Counted from the stretch's first letter, positions 27,089 through 37,287 are shown. The stretch is DNA of 64,000 nt from Pedobacter africanus (GCF_900176535.1 NZ_FWXT01000002.1:124001-188000), one strand, 5' to 3'. Notes: generated from the sequence alone by a model not told the origin. Numbers and translations are program-made.

Positions 27089-28240
27089 ATGATCTCTAAT
27101 TTAAAACACCGTTTCTTTCTCAGCCTTTTCTTCTTCATGTCGGGCTTAAGTTTTTCTACCTGGGCTTCCCGGATCCCTACCATTAAAACTATTTTTGGCT
27201 TTAACGAAGCAGAACTGGGTAGCATGCTGCTGGCCTTGCCCATTGGCTCTTTACTGGGCCTGCCCATTTCCGGTTGGCTGGTTTCCAAATACAATAGCAG
27301 GGTGCCTTTAACGGTAGGTTACGGACTCAATGCATTTGCACTGGCACTTATCGGTTTTGCACACAACACTTTTACCCTGGTTGCCGCGGTAGTGATATTT
27401 GCCTTTACCACACGTATCTTTAATATTTCTGTAAATACCCAGGCCATCACCCTGCAAAAGCGCTTCGATAAAAAGATCATGGGTTCTTTTCATGGCTACT
27501 GGAGTATGGGCGGTATCGGCGGAATCCTGATATCAACCCTTTTGATCGGACTAAACGTTTCTATACAGGTACATTTTGTGGTTGTAGCTATTGTTATGCT
27601 CATCATAACACTGTATTCCTACCAGTTTTTATTGAAAGGTGACCGCTCCGAAACCGGGAATAAACTCAATTTAAAAAAGCCAGATCCTTATATAGCTTAT
27701 CTCGGACTGGTAGTTTTTCTTTGTGCCATATGCGAGGGGGGAATGTTCGACTGGAGCGGGATTTATTTCCAGGAGATCATCAAAGTAAAAGTGTTTACCT
27801 ATGGATACCTGGTGTTTATGACCTTTATGGCCGCATCAAGGTTTCTTTCAGATCTCATTGTTGCCCGTTTCGGGATGCCGAGATCTTACCTTATGAGCGC
27901 TGCATTTATTGTTTCCGGAATAAGCCTGGCCATTATTTTTCCTTATTTCTGGACGGCCATGATCGGTTTCTCGCTGGTAGGCTTTGGCACGGCGGCCATT
28001 ATTCCCATGTCTTATGCCCTGGCAGGGGCATCTAAAAAGTACTCTGCCGGCATGGCCATATCTATTATAGCTACCTATTCTATAACCGGCATGCTGCTTG
28101 GGCCTCCGTTAATTGGCTATCTGGCCCATGCTTTTAATTTAAGGGTTTCCTTTGTCATATTTGCCATTTGCGGTATCCTGTTGGTCCCAATTACACAAAT
28201 GTTCTTTAAACACCAAAGGCTTTCAGATCAAACCACATAG
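27089..28240 (+). CDS. MFS transporter (YbjJ/FucP-like)
   Basis: A 383-residue inner-membrane protein with about 12 hydrophobic helices. I take the ATG at 27089 (MISNLKHRFFLSLFFFMSG); the TTG at 27068 lies inside a TAnnTTTG-like sequence (27063-27070). GLSFSTWASRIPTIKTIFGFNEAELGSML and RIFNISVNTQAITLQK are typical of the YbjJ-like branch of the major facilitator superfamily. The substrate is unknown. It is divergent from the thi operon, which makes a thiamine-related role possible but not shown. Confidence 0.85.
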   Translation: MISNLKHRFFLSLFFFMSGLSFSTWASRIPTIKTIFGFNEAELGSMLLALPIGSLLGLPISGWLVSKYNSRVPLTVGYGLNAFALALIGFAHNTFTLVAAVVIFAFTTRIFNISVNTQAITLQKRFDKKIMGSFHGYWSMGGIGGILISTLLIGLNVSIQVHFVVVAIVMLIITLYSYQFLLKGDRSETGNKLNLKKPDPYIAYLGLVVFLCAICEGGMFDWSGIYFQEIIKVKVFTYGYLVFMTFMAASRFLSDLIVARFGMPRSYLMSAAFIVSGISLAIIFPYFWTAMIGFSLVGFGTAAIIPMSYALAGASKKYSAGMAISIIATYSITGMLLGPPLIGYLAHAFNLRVSFVIFAICGILLVPITQMFFKHQRLSDQTT

Positions 28241-28279
28241 GTTGGTCCAAAAGCCTTTGCTTCGTTTAACCAGGGAAGA

Positions 28280-28684
28280 TTAAATATCCTGTATTGCATT
28301 GTCAGGATCATATGCTGAATCCTGTGCTGCCGACCTGCTTTTCTGCCGTTCTGTTTCCTTAAACTCTTTAAATTCCTGGGATACTGCCGCCGCTTTATTT
28401 TTTACATTATCCACCACACGATCCTTAAGGTGAGCAAGCTCATCTTTTCCTGAAGACATCCGCTCCTTTACCGAGTGATAACCGTCTTTAATGTTATCTG
28501 TTAAGTCCAGTGCCTTGTCAGAAATTCGTTCCCTGGTTTTTTTACCACTATCTGGTGCAAATAACACACCAAGTACAGCCCCAACTGCCAATCCGGCCAA
28601 TAAGCCGATCACAGCGGTGGAAGTATCAACCGGTCTGTGCGACATGCCTGCAAAACGATTGGCCATTAATTTCTTATAATTCAT
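28280..28684 (-). CDS. YtxH-domain protein
   Basis: A 134-residue protein. I choose the ATG at 28684 (MNYKKLMANRF), after the purine-rich CAGGAGAG. One membrane helix (STAVIGLLAGLAVGAVLGVLFAPDSGKKTRERI) is followed by a long charged helix with KD/KE repeats; this is the YtxH pattern (Gly-zipper helix, FAP-xSG-x2TR). Related proteins are general-stress proteins. It is an isolated gene, convergent with the MFS gene before it. Confidence 0.85.
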   Translation of the reverse strand: MNYKKLMANRFAGMSHRPVDTSTAVIGLLAGLAVGAVLGVLFAPDSGKKTRERISDKALDLTDNIKDGYHSVKERMSSGKDELAHLKDRVVDNVKNKAAAVSQEFKEFKETERQKSRSAAQDSAYDPDNAIQDI

Positions 28685-28915
28685 AATGCTCTCCTGTTGA
28701 TTAGTATTTAGTGGAAAACAATGACAGAACAAAATTGTTTTAAATGGAATAGAATTTATTCCGTACAGCGGGCCTTACCAGGTAGCAAAAAGTATTTATA
28801 CAGGTAGGGTGTCGTATACTTGACTTCACATAAAATTTACCTTTAAAAGACTAAACGGAGGTTTTTTATTGTCTATTTTTGTTTCGTGTATTTTTTACAC
28901 TAACTAATATACAAA

Positions 28916-30076
28916 ATGAAGAAAAGCTTACTCACTTTAACCCTTGGCGGATTGGGGATTGGCATCACGGAATTTGTGATGATGGGCCTCTTGCCTGATA
29001 TTGCAAAAGACTTGTCTATCACCATTCCACAGGCTGGGCACCTCATTTCTGCATACGCCCTTGGGGTAGTGATCGGCGCGCCTTTACTGGTCGCTATTGC
29101 GGGGAGTTACCCGCCGAAAAAGATATTGATGGCCTTGATGATGATGTTTGTGGCTTTTAATGCCATGTCGGCCTTCTCTCCTGATTATACTACCATGTTT
29201 ATTGCCCGCTTACTGGCAGGGCTGCCGCATGGCGCATTTTTTGGCGTCGGATCTGTAGTGGCCAGCCGTATTGCCGATAAAGGCAAGGAAGCCTCTGCTG
29301 TCTCGCTCATGTTTGCAGGTCTAACCGTAGCCAATGTAATTGGGGTGCCGCTCGGGACTTTCATCGGGCATAATTATTCCTGGCGTTATACCTTCGTAAT
29401 CATAGTAATTGTAGGTTTAATTACACTTTTAAGTCTGAAGTTATGGATGCCGGCTTTGCCGGCTACAAAAAACCGGGACCTGAAAAAGGAACTTGGTTTC
29501 TTTAAACTACCGGAAGCCTGGCTCATCATACTGATGATTGCAATTGGAACAGGGGGATTGTTCTCGTGGTACAGTTACATAGCACCTTTGCTGACGGATG
29601 TGGGCGGTTTTTCAGCTGATTCCATCACGTACATCCTTGTGCTGGCTGGCCTGGGCATGCTGGTGGGGAACTTTATTGGCGGTAAACTGGCCGATAGATT
29701 CTCGCCTGCAAAAGCTTCCGTTTCGTTACTGATTGCCATGGCAGTGACCTTGTTTATTGTGCATTACATCTCGGCCAACCAAACCCTTTCGCTGATCATG
29801 ACGTTTGTAACCGGCGCCGTTGCCTTTGCACTCGCGGCCCCTATACAGATGCTGATGATTACTACCGCTAAAGGATCCGAAATGCTTGCCGCTTCGGCGA
29901 GTCAGGCCAGCTTTAACATCGGCAATGCCCTTGGTGCCTTTCTGGGTGGTTTGCCACTCGCAGCCGGGTACGATTATACTTCACCTGTATGGGTGGGAAC
30001 ATTGATGGCTTTAACAGGGGCTATGTTTGCCTGGATGCTGATTGCCCGGAACAAAAGGTTGGCGCTTGCAAGCTAG
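28916..30076 (+). CDS. MFS efflux transporter (AraJ/YdhP-like)
   Basis: A 386-residue drug:H+ antiporter-1 type protein. The opening LGGLGIGITEFVMMGLLPDIAKDLSI and SAYALGVVIGAPLL are hallmarks of the AraJ/YdhP branch; RLLAGLPHGAFFGVGSVVA is its conserved helix-4 region, and a LADRFSPAKAS loop lies in the second half. About 12 membrane helices. The substrate is unknown. It stands alone, with sigma/FecR genes starting 131 bases later. Confidence 0.88.
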   Translation: MKKSLLTLTLGGLGIGITEFVMMGLLPDIAKDLSITIPQAGHLISAYALGVVIGAPLLVAIAGSYPPKKILMALMMMFVAFNAMSAFSPDYTTMFIARLLAGLPHGAFFGVGSVVASRIADKGKEASAVSLMFAGLTVANVIGVPLGTFIGHNYSWRYTFVIIVIVGLITLLSLKLWMPALPATKNRDLKKELGFFKLPEAWLIILMIAIGTGGLFSWYSYIAPLLTDVGGFSADSITYILVLAGLGMLVGNFIGGKLADRFSPAKASVSLLIAMAVTLFIVHYISANQTLSLIMTFVTGAVAFALAAPIQMLMITTAKGSEMLAASASQASFNIGNALGAFLGGLPLAAGYDYTSPVWVGTLMALTGAMFAWMLIARNKRLALAS

Positions 30077-30207
30077 ATTTTACCGCTCCAGACGTTAAAT
30101 TCCAGCGTTGCATTTTGAAATCCTTAAATCTTTGTCTAATTTAGGCTCCAACCAAATATTTAGGCAAACCTGTCTTTAAAAGCAGGAGATGGGGTGCTGT
30201 ATTTACC

Positions 30208-30789
30208 ATGCCAAATCTGAACATACTCCGGGACGAAGAATTGCTACAGCTCTTGAAACAAGAGCATATGGCTGCTTTTGAGGAGATTTATAACCGTTAC
30301 TGGAATAAACTTTATGCTGCTGCTTATAAAAGGCTGCAATCCAAAGAGGTGTCGGAAGAGTTGGTGCAGGACCTCTTTACCTCCCTTTGGGTAAACAGAA
30401 ATACAATAAACATTCATACCTCGCTTGCTGCATACCTTTTTACATCGGTAAGGTACCTGGTACTTGGCCAGGTTCAGAAAGAAATGGTGAGGGCCAATTA
30501 TAAGGATTCTTTATACCTCAATAGGGTGGATAATTCTACTGAAGAAACAGTGCTGTTGAAAGACCTGGTAACCAACCTTAACGTCGCTGTGGAACAACTG
30601 CCGGTAAAATGCAAATCGGTATTTGAACTGAGCCGTAAGGAAAATAAATCAAACAAAGAGATTGCTGCCGAACTGGGGATATCTGAAAAGACGGTAGAAA
30701 ACCAGCTGACCAAGGCTTTAAAACGTTTAAGACTCAGCTTAAACAGTCTGCTGATGAGCTTGTCGCTGTTAATGATTACGCTATTTTAA
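30208..30789 (+). CDS. ECF-type sigma factor (second SusCD locus)
   Basis: A 193-residue ECF sigma factor with region 2 (FEEIYNRYWNKLYAAAYKRL, SEELVQDLFTSLWVNRN) and region 4 (QLPVKCKSVFELSRKENKSNKEIA, KTVENQLTKALKRL). It resembles the first locus's sigma factor in layout. It begins the second sigma/FecR/SusC/SusD set and should respond to the substrate of that SusC. Confidence 0.92.
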   Translation: MPNLNILRDEELLQLLKQEHMAAFEEIYNRYWNKLYAAAYKRLQSKEVSEELVQDLFTSLWVNRNTINIHTSLAAYLFTSVRYLVLGQVQKEMVRANYKDSLYLNRVDNSTEETVLLKDLVTNLNVAVEQLPVKCKSVFELSRKENKSNKEIAAELGISEKTVENQLTKALKRLRLSLNSLLMSLSLLMITLF

Positions 30790-30866
30790 TTTTTTTTCTT
30801 TTCGGCGTAGGGGATGAGCCATAGTTGGCTCACTTACTATTATAAACCTAATATAATAGACCTGCA

Positions 30867-31919
30867 ATGAATAAGAATATTTCGCCGGAACTGATCCGTA
30901 AATATATTGGCGGGAACTGTACGCCTGAGGAGATGGAAACGGTGCACAACTGGTATGCATCTTTCGAAAATGAACCTGATCCGCTGATCGATCTGGAATT
31001 GAAAGAGCAGCTGGAACTCAAAATGCGTATGCTTGGCCGCATCAGGACAAATATTAGATCTGTTGGCGCCAATCGCAGAAACAAGCGCATGAAACCGCTC
31101 TTGTACAGCTGGGTGGTAAGTGCAGCTGCAATTTTCATCGTCATCCTGGGAATTGTTTTATACCAATCTGATTTTAAAGACAGGTACTTTACAGGCAAAA
31201 AATATAATACAGAAACTGTCGTGCCTGTTGTGGTACACAATAAAACCTCAAGCCTGCAAAAACATATTTTGCCCGATTCAAGTGTAATCTGGCTGAGGCC
31301 TTTAGCTATGATTATGTATAGTAAAAATTTCGTACAGGGAATCAGGAAGGTGTCGATGAAAGGGGATGCCTTCTTTGAAGTCACCAAAGATAAAAAGCAT
31401 CCTTTTGTGATTTATAGCGGAGGGCTGATCACCAAAGTTTGGGGAACCAGTTTCAGCATATCCTATAACCCGGAAACCCGGAGTACGGAAGTGGCAGTAC
31501 TGACGGGCAAGGTTTCTGTAAGTGCCAATAAACACCCGGAAGAACGTTCTGAAGCGCAGTCCCCGGAACATTCCGGAGCACTTTCTGACGAACTGATGTT
31601 GCTGCCAGATGAGAAGGCCGTTTATTCCGGATCGCACAAATTAAGCAAGACTAAAATTACGGAGAATTCAGCGGTAAGCATTTGGAAAAAGGAAGATGTG
31701 ATGTTTGATAATATTACTGTAAAAGAGATTATTAAGGTGCTCAATGTGAAATTTAAAGTAAATATAACGACAGCCGATCAGGCTTTGAACGATTACGTGC
31801 TGAAAGCAGATTTTTCGGGGCAAAGTTTACCGGAAATCCTGCTCATCATGGAAAAATCACTGAACATTAGCTATAGCATTGAGGACAGGGATATCCTATT
31901 GAAACAACAAACGAAATGA
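30867..31919 (+). CDS. FecR-family anti-sigma factor (second locus)
   Basis: A 350-residue inner-membrane protein. The cytoplasmic N-terminus (LIRKYIGGNCTPEEMETVHNWY) is the usual FecR sigma-binding region; a membrane helix lies at about residues 80-100 (WVVSAAAIFIVILGIVLY). The periplasmic FecR domain follows (LPDSSVIWLRPLAMIMYSKNF, GDAFFEVTKDKKHPF), then a DUF4974 part (NITVKEIIKVLNVKFKVNI). It has an insertion rich in Ser/Glu (about residues 222-245) compared with the first FecR. Confidence 0.93.
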   Translation: MNKNISPELIRKYIGGNCTPEEMETVHNWYASFENEPDPLIDLELKEQLELKMRMLGRIRTNIRSVGANRRNKRMKPLLYSWVVSAAAIFIVILGIVLYQSDFKDRYFTGKKYNTETVVPVVVHNKTSSLQKHILPDSSVIWLRPLAMIMYSKNFVQGIRKVSMKGDAFFEVTKDKKHPFVIYSGGLITKVWGTSFSISYNPETRSTEVAVLTGKVSVSANKHPEERSEAQSPEHSGALSDELMLLPDEKAVYSGSHKLSKTKITENSAVSIWKKEDVMFDNITVKEIIKVLNVKFKVNITTADQALNDYVLKADFSGQSLPEILLIMEKSLNISYSIEDRDILLKQQTK

Positions 31920-31980
31920 CCAGATAACCAAATTTTAAACCAATAGCATGAACAGAAAAACAGGATACATTTTTTAAGGA

Positions 31981-32009
31981 GATTAGGGGCGCTTGCAACA
32001 CCCCTAATC
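31981..32009 (+). promoter_or_regulatory. Hairpin between fecR and susC (locus 2)
   Basis: GATTAGGGG (31981-31989) and CCCCTAATC (32001-32009) form a perfect 9-bp stem with an 11-base loop. The hairpin ends 89 bases before the SusC start; in locus 1 the distance is 95 bases. No T-run follows. Confidence 0.5.
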
Positions 32010-32097
32010 GTTAAAGTACCGTAATTAAACACCTATGTAGGGCATGGGTGAACGGTGCCATTTTGTCTCATTTTTAACCAACGAAACAATCAAATTT

Positions 32098-35000
32098 ATG
32101 AATTTTTATTTACTAAACTCCATTGACTGGCGTAGAATTATGAAGATCACACTGAGTCAGCTGATCATAGCTTTAGTACTTACCGGCATGTCTTATGCCG
32201 AGAATATTAAAGCACAGGCCCTTTTAAACCGGCCCGTGAAATTTAAGATCGATAATTCGACCTTAGGTCAAACCTTGCGACAAATTGAAAGGTTTGCCAA
32301 CGTGAAATTTGTATACAGCCGGAACATTATAGAATCGGATCAGGAAGTATCTGTAGCGGCGAATGATGAGCGGCTCGAAAGCATACTGAACAAGCTGCTG
32401 AAGCCGATAGGCATTGCCTATGAGGTGATCAACGACAGGATCATCCTGAGCAAGGCGCCTGCTTCGGAAATGCCCTTATCAGGTAGTGCTACGCAACAAA
32501 CGGTAATTAAGGGGCAGGTTACAGCGGCCGACGGACAGCCTATTCCTGGTGTAAGCATTAAATTTAAAGGCGCTGAAGGTGGTACCACTACAGATACGAA
32601 CGGGAAATACAGCATTGCTGCCCCGGCTACTGAGGGGGTATTGGTTTTTTCCTATATGGGCTTCAATACCAAGGAAGTGATCATCAACGGACGTCAAACC
32701 ATCAACGTACAACTGGAGGAGCAGTCTAAAGACCTTTCGGAGGTAGTGGTGGTAGGTTACGGCACGATTAAGCGGACAGACCTTACCGGTGCCGTGGGTA
32801 CAGTAAGCTCGGCCGATCTGAATAAAGCTACTTCAACCAATCTTGGGCAGGCTGTTCAGGGCCGGATGAGCGGTGTGCAGGTTACACAAACTTCAGGTCA
32901 GCCGGGTGCTGGTGCTGATATCAAGGTACGTGGCGTAGGTTCGGTAAAATCGGGGAACAGTCCGCTTGTCCTGGTAGATGGTTTTGTAGGCAGTACCAAT
33001 GACCTGGATGCTGACGATGTGGAATCCATTACAGTATTAAAGGACGCTTCTGCAGCAGCAATTTATGGTTCAAGGGCCGCAAATGGCGTTTTGCTGGTCA
33101 CCACCAAGCGGGGGAAGGCAGGTAAAACCAATGTAGAGTTTAAATCGGAATATGGATGGCAGTCGCTCACCAAACAACCCAATTACCTGAACGGGCCAGA
33201 CTGGGCCAGGCACCAGAACGAAGCCAGGATCTACAACGGTAAATCGCCTTTCTGGATTGATGCCCAGGCACCGGAAACCATTACGGAATGGACAGACTGG
33301 TCGGACTATGTATTCAGTACTGCACCTGTTCAGGATTATCATATCGGTGTAAACGGGGGTAATGAGAAAACAAAATTTGCCATTGGTCTGGGCTATATCA
33401 ACCAGAAAGGTACCATTATAGGAACAGATTTTAAAAGGGCCAACCTGCGTATGAATTTCCAGCAGGAGCTGAGCAAGCGCATCCGTGTGGGTGCAAACAT
33501 GAGTTATATCCGCTCTGGCTATGCTACTACCATTACTGCATTTTCATCCTCTCAACCGGCGGCGCTAAACGGAATTACCGCTGCGCCGCCTACTATTCCG
33601 GCCTATAACCCCGATGGGTGGCCGGGAGCACCGCGCCCGGGCTACCCTGGAGAGGCCTTCATTACCAATACCACCTGGAAAACGCCTTCGATTGCCAACA
33701 ACATGCTGGATAATTATGCACGAACCAACCGTACCTTCGGGAACCTCTTTGCCGAGGCCGATCTTATACCCGGTTTAAAGTATAAATTGGCGGTGAACGG
33801 ATCGGTGACTCAGAATTTTAATGAAGAGTGGACAGGTAAATGGGCCATTTATTCGCCTACAGACCTGGAACACCTGAACCCGCTGGCGCAGGGCGCAACG
33901 GCTAGTCTGCGCAATGTATCAAGGGAAAGCTATGTTTGGGAAATCCAGAATTTGCTGACTTACGATAAGGTTTTTGGAAAGCATAGTGTCAATGCTTTAC
34001 TGGGTTTCTCGGCTGAAAAAGGCGATGGCTACCAGTTCGATGCCTCCAAAACAGATTTCCCTAATGAAGACCTGAGGGCACTGGATGCCGGCAACACACT
34101 GGGCGCCATAAACGGTGGCTTTGTGAGCCCGTATTCATTGATCTCTCAGTTTGCAAGGATCAATTATTCTTACAACAGCAGGTATCTATTTCAGGCCAAT
34201 GTGCGCCGTGATGGATCTTCAGTATTTGCACCGGGCAGGCAATACGGGGTATTCCCATCCTTCTCTGCCGGGTGGAGGGTATCTGAAGAGTCTTTCATGG
34301 AAAATGTAAAGGCGATCAGTAATTTAAAAATCCGTGGTAGCTGGGGGCGGCTTGGAAATGCAAACATCCCTGCTTACTCCTGGATCAGTACCATTGATGT
34401 ACGTGGTGGTGCAGTGTTTGGCAATCCGCAAACCCGTCAGCCTGCTTATTATACCACGCAGATGGCAAATGAGCGGGTAAAATGGGAAACCACAACTTCT
34501 ACTGATCTGGGGATAGAAATAGGGCTTTTTAAAGATCGTCTGACCTTTGAAGGGGATGTTTACGACAAGCGCACGACAGATATGCTGCTGGATGCTACCA
34601 TTCCTTTTACTGCGGGTTTCACATCGGGTCCGGTAGTGAACATTGGCGAAGTACAGAACAAGGGCTGGGAAATGATGCTCAGGTATCAGGACAAAAAGGG
34701 CGACTTTAGCTATAGCGCATCTGTTAACCTATCGCACAACAAAAATAAACTGCTTGATCTGGGTGGTGTTAAGCCATTGATCAGTGGTCCGTTAAAGTCG
34801 GATGTTGGCCTGCCTTTGTATTCGTACTGGGGTTATGAGACTGAGGGCATCTGGAGAACTGCGGCAGAAGTAGCTGCAAATCCGCGCATGACAGGCGACC
34901 GTCCGGGCATGGTGCGGTTTAAAGATCGTACAGGGGACGGTCTGATAACAGAAGATGATAAAACGGTGATCGGTAGCAATATCCCTAAATACGTTTACGG

Positions 35001-35499
35001 CTTTAACTTTGAGTTTGGCTGGAAGGGCCTGGACTTGTCTGTTTTATTGCAGGGAGAGAAAGACAAGGATATGCTGGTTGAATCTGTTTTTGGTGGAAAC
35101 GGTGAGGGTGAGAACAACAATATAGATAAATATTACTGGGACAACAGGGCTATTCTGGATGCGAGTGGCAACGTAATCAGTGGTACCACACCGGCAGCCG
35201 GTGCGGTAAAAGGCGATATGATCTGGAGCAGTTTTCTGGTTCAGGATGCTTCTTACCTGAGGGTAAAGAACCTGCAGCTGGGCTATACTTTTCCTAAAAA
35301 GCTGATGGCACCGCTGAAGATCGAATCGCTGCGCCTGTATGTTAATGCAACCAATTTAATTACCTGGACAGATTTTATAGGCTACGATCCGGAAATGAAG
35401 CCATCGGAGCCATCGGGTGTAGAGGCTTATTCGCGTGGAGGGGTAGATGCCTATCCGGTAGCAAAATCGATCACTATTGGTGCCCGCCTGGTTTTTTAA
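32098..35499 (+). CDS. SusC/RagA-type TonB-dependent transporter with STN domain (second locus)
   Basis: About 1133 residues from the ATG at 32098 (MNFYLLNSIDWRRIMK); the ATG at 32140 (MKITLSQLI) just before the signal helix is an alternative, and the one at 32044 is unlikely. STN domain (VKFKIDNSTLGQTLRQIE), regulatory beta domain (IKGQVTAADGQPIPGVSI), plug (LSEVVVVGYGTIKRTDLTG, LVLVDGFVG, ITVLKDASAAAIYGSRAANGVLLVTTKRG) and a long barrel. The STN domain ties it to the upstream FecR. There are no enzyme genes in the operon, so its nutrient cannot be guessed. Confidence 0.95.
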   Translation: MNFYLLNSIDWRRIMKITLSQLIIALVLTGMSYAENIKAQALLNRPVKFKIDNSTLGQTLRQIERFANVKFVYSRNIIESDQEVSVAANDERLESILNKLLKPIGIAYEVINDRIILSKAPASEMPLSGSATQQTVIKGQVTAADGQPIPGVSIKFKGAEGGTTTDTNGKYSIAAPATEGVLVFSYMGFNTKEVIINGRQTINVQLEEQSKDLSEVVVVGYGTIKRTDLTGAVGTVSSADLNKATSTNLGQAVQGRMSGVQVTQTSGQPGAGADIKVRGVGSVKSGNSPLVLVDGFVGSTNDLDADDVESITVLKDASAAAIYGSRAANGVLLVTTKRGKAGKTNVEFKSEYGWQSLTKQPNYLNGPDWARHQNEARIYNGKSPFWIDAQAPETITEWTDWSDYVFSTAPVQDYHIGVNGGNEKTKFAIGLGYINQKGTIIGTDFKRANLRMNFQQELSKRIRVGANMSYIRSGYATTITAFSSSQPAALNGITAAPPTIPAYNPDGWPGAPRPGYPGEAFITNTTWKTPSIANNMLDNYARTNRTFGNLFAEADLIPGLKYKLAVNGSVTQNFNEEWTGKWAIYSPTDLEHLNPLAQGATASLRNVSRESYVWEIQNLLTYDKVFGKHSVNALLGFSAEKGDGYQFDASKTDFPNEDLRALDAGNTLGAINGGFVSPYSLISQFARINYSYNSRYLFQANVRRDGSSVFAPGRQYGVFPSFSAGWRVSEESFMENVKAISNLKIRGSWGRLGNANIPAYSWISTIDVRGGAVFGNPQTRQPAYYTTQMANERVKWETTTSTDLGIEIGLFKDRLTFEGDVYDKRTTDMLLDATIPFTAGFTSGPVVNIGEVQNKGWEMMLRYQDKKGDFSYSASVNLSHNKNKLLDLGGVKPLISGPLKSDVGLPLYSYWGYETEGIWRTAAEVAANPRMTGDRPGMVRFKDRTGDGLITEDDKTVIGSNIPKYVYGFNFEFGWKGLDLSVLLQGEKDKDMLVESVFGGNGEGENNNIDKYYWDNRAILDASGNVISGTTPAAGAVKGDMIWSSFLVQDASYLRVKNLQLGYTFPKKLMAPLKIESLRLYVNATNLITWTDFIGYDPEMKPSEPSGVEAYSRGGVDAYPVAKSITIGARLVF

Positions 35500-35518
35500 T
35501 CATTTAATCGTTAAAGAC

Positions 35519-37198
35519 ATGAACAAATTTAAATATACAATAGCGCTGGTTGTTCTTTTTATGGCGATGAGCCAGCAGAGTTGCAAAAAGGGCTTCCTGG
35601 ATTCCTACCCTAAGAATAGCCTTTCGGCCGAGACTTTCTATAAAACTGAGGCCGACTTTACCAATGCAGTGAACGGTATTTACGACGCATTGCAGGCTGA
35701 CAGAGAATTGAGCTTTTTCCCTATGGCCGATATTGCCACGCCTTTTGCCGGTTTCGGGGAGAACCGTTTCGGACAATACGACAATGGTATTTTCGGTATA
35801 AATGCGGGCTGGACCATGGGCCAGACTTTATGGGCCGCCTGGTATAAAGTGGTTTTTAGGGCAAATGTGGTGCTCGATCGCATTGATGCCGATGGGGTGA
35901 CCATGACGGCCAAGGCGCATGACCGCTTAAAAGGAGAGGCCTTGTTCCTGCGCTCACTGGCTTACTTTTACCTGACTTACTTGTATGGGGACGTGCCGCT
36001 GATCCTTAAAGAGCAGAAATATGAGGAAGCACTGGTTCCGCGCAATCCGAAAGCAGAGATTGTTACGCGTTTAATTGCCGATCTTAAACAGGCAGAGGTG
36101 CTTTTGCCCTCGGTAACGGAATACCGCAATACCAAGCCTTTGCTGGGTCGCGCCAGCAGGGGGGCTGCTAAATCTTTACTGGGTAAGATCTACGTATATG
36201 AGAAAAAGTGGCCTGAGGCCGAAGCTAAATTAAATGAGGTGATCAATGTAGATAAAGATTACGATCTGGAGCCTAAATTCCTGGATCTTTTCTGGCCTTC
36301 AACAGAGAACGGCAAAGAATCGATATTTGAGATCCAGTACCATGGTGGTGTAAAGGAAGGGAATTCGTATGTGCGCTTTGCAGCGCCGAATACATTGTCG
36401 CAGATCTCTACTGCAGGTTTTGGTTATGTAACCCCAACAGAAAGTTATACCGATCTGTTTGAAACGACAACGGGTTATACCGTAGGCAGTACTTTTGTAA
36501 GCCGTACTGCATCAGGCCCTGCCTACAGGTTTAAATTTAACTATCAATCGGCCGATCCTGCATTTAACCAGGCGCAACCCTATGCCAATCGTGATCCGCG
36601 ACTGGCCTGGACAGTTTGGTATGAAAACACACCTTATATTGCTGAATTTCAATCGCGCGCCGGACAAACCGGGGTAAAATACCTGCAGGAATATTCGGGA
36701 GACAACGGCCATAATACGGTGAAATACATTATAGGTAAACTCGACCTTACAGCTGGGGATAGTCCGGGCAACATGATTGTGATACGCTATGCAGACGTGC
36801 TGCTGTTGTATGCCGAAACATTGATTGAACTGAACCGGACGGCTGATGCGGCAGTCTACATCAATAAAGTAAGACAGCGCCCAAGCGTGATGATGCCAAC
36901 ACTGCAAACCTTACAAACGGTAAGGGGAGAGGCGATCATTTCCGATCAGGCAAAGATGCGTAAGTTTTTAAGGGAGGAACGTTACAGGGAACTGGCCTTT
37001 GAATGGGGACATATGTATATGGACCAGATCAGATGGGATGTATTTGCCGATGAGATGGTGAAATACTGGACTGCCAACAAGAATGGCGGTACGAACCCTG
37101 CCCTGGGAACTTTTGATAAGCGACATTATTTATGGCCTATTCCGGCAGAGGAGCGTACCAGGAACCCTCAGCTGTCGCAGAACGACGGGTACAACTAG
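35519..37198 (+). CDS. SusD/RagB-type lipoprotein (second locus)
   Basis: About 559 residues from the ATG at 35519 (MNKFKYTIALVVLFM), 19 bases after susC; the ATG at 35477 overlaps susC and precedes no signal peptide directly. Lipobox SQQSC, then KKGFLDSYPKNSLSAETFYKTEADF, the usual SusD opening. Further motifs are GEALFLRSLAYFYLTYLYGDVPLI, MIVIRYADVLLLYAETLIE and FLREERYRELAFEWGHMYMDQIRW. It is the last gene of this locus and is followed by a strong terminator. Confidence 0.95.
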   Translation: MNKFKYTIALVVLFMAMSQQSCKKGFLDSYPKNSLSAETFYKTEADFTNAVNGIYDALQADRELSFFPMADIATPFAGFGENRFGQYDNGIFGINAGWTMGQTLWAAWYKVVFRANVVLDRIDADGVTMTAKAHDRLKGEALFLRSLAYFYLTYLYGDVPLILKEQKYEEALVPRNPKAEIVTRLIADLKQAEVLLPSVTEYRNTKPLLGRASRGAAKSLLGKIYVYEKKWPEAEAKLNEVINVDKDYDLEPKFLDLFWPSTENGKESIFEIQYHGGVKEGNSYVRFAAPNTLSQISTAGFGYVTPTESYTDLFETTTGYTVGSTFVSRTASGPAYRFKFNYQSADPAFNQAQPYANRDPRLAWTVWYENTPYIAEFQSRAGQTGVKYLQEYSGDNGHNTVKYIIGKLDLTAGDSPGNMIVIRYADVLLLYAETLIELNRTADAAVYINKVRQRPSVMMPTLQTLQTVRGEAIISDQAKMRKFLREERYRELAFEWGHMYMDQIRWDVFADEMVKYWTANKNGGTNPALGTFDKRHYLWPIPAEERTRNPQLSQNDGYN

Positions 37199-37201
37199 CA
37201 G

Positions 37202-37243
37202 AAAAGCGCTTGTTCAGGTCAATGAACAAGCGCTTTTTATTTT
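37202..37243 (+). terminator. Rho-independent terminator after second SusCD locus
   Basis: AAAAGCGCTTGTTCA (37202-37216), loop GGTCAA, TGAACAAGCGCTTTT (37223-37237), then TTATTTT. A 15-bp stem starting 3 bases after the susD stop. It separates the SusCD transcript from the serine hydrolase gene. Confidence 0.93.
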
Positions 37244-37287
37244 GGTAAAGAATAACTAGATTCGGAAACAACTGACTATGATTATCT

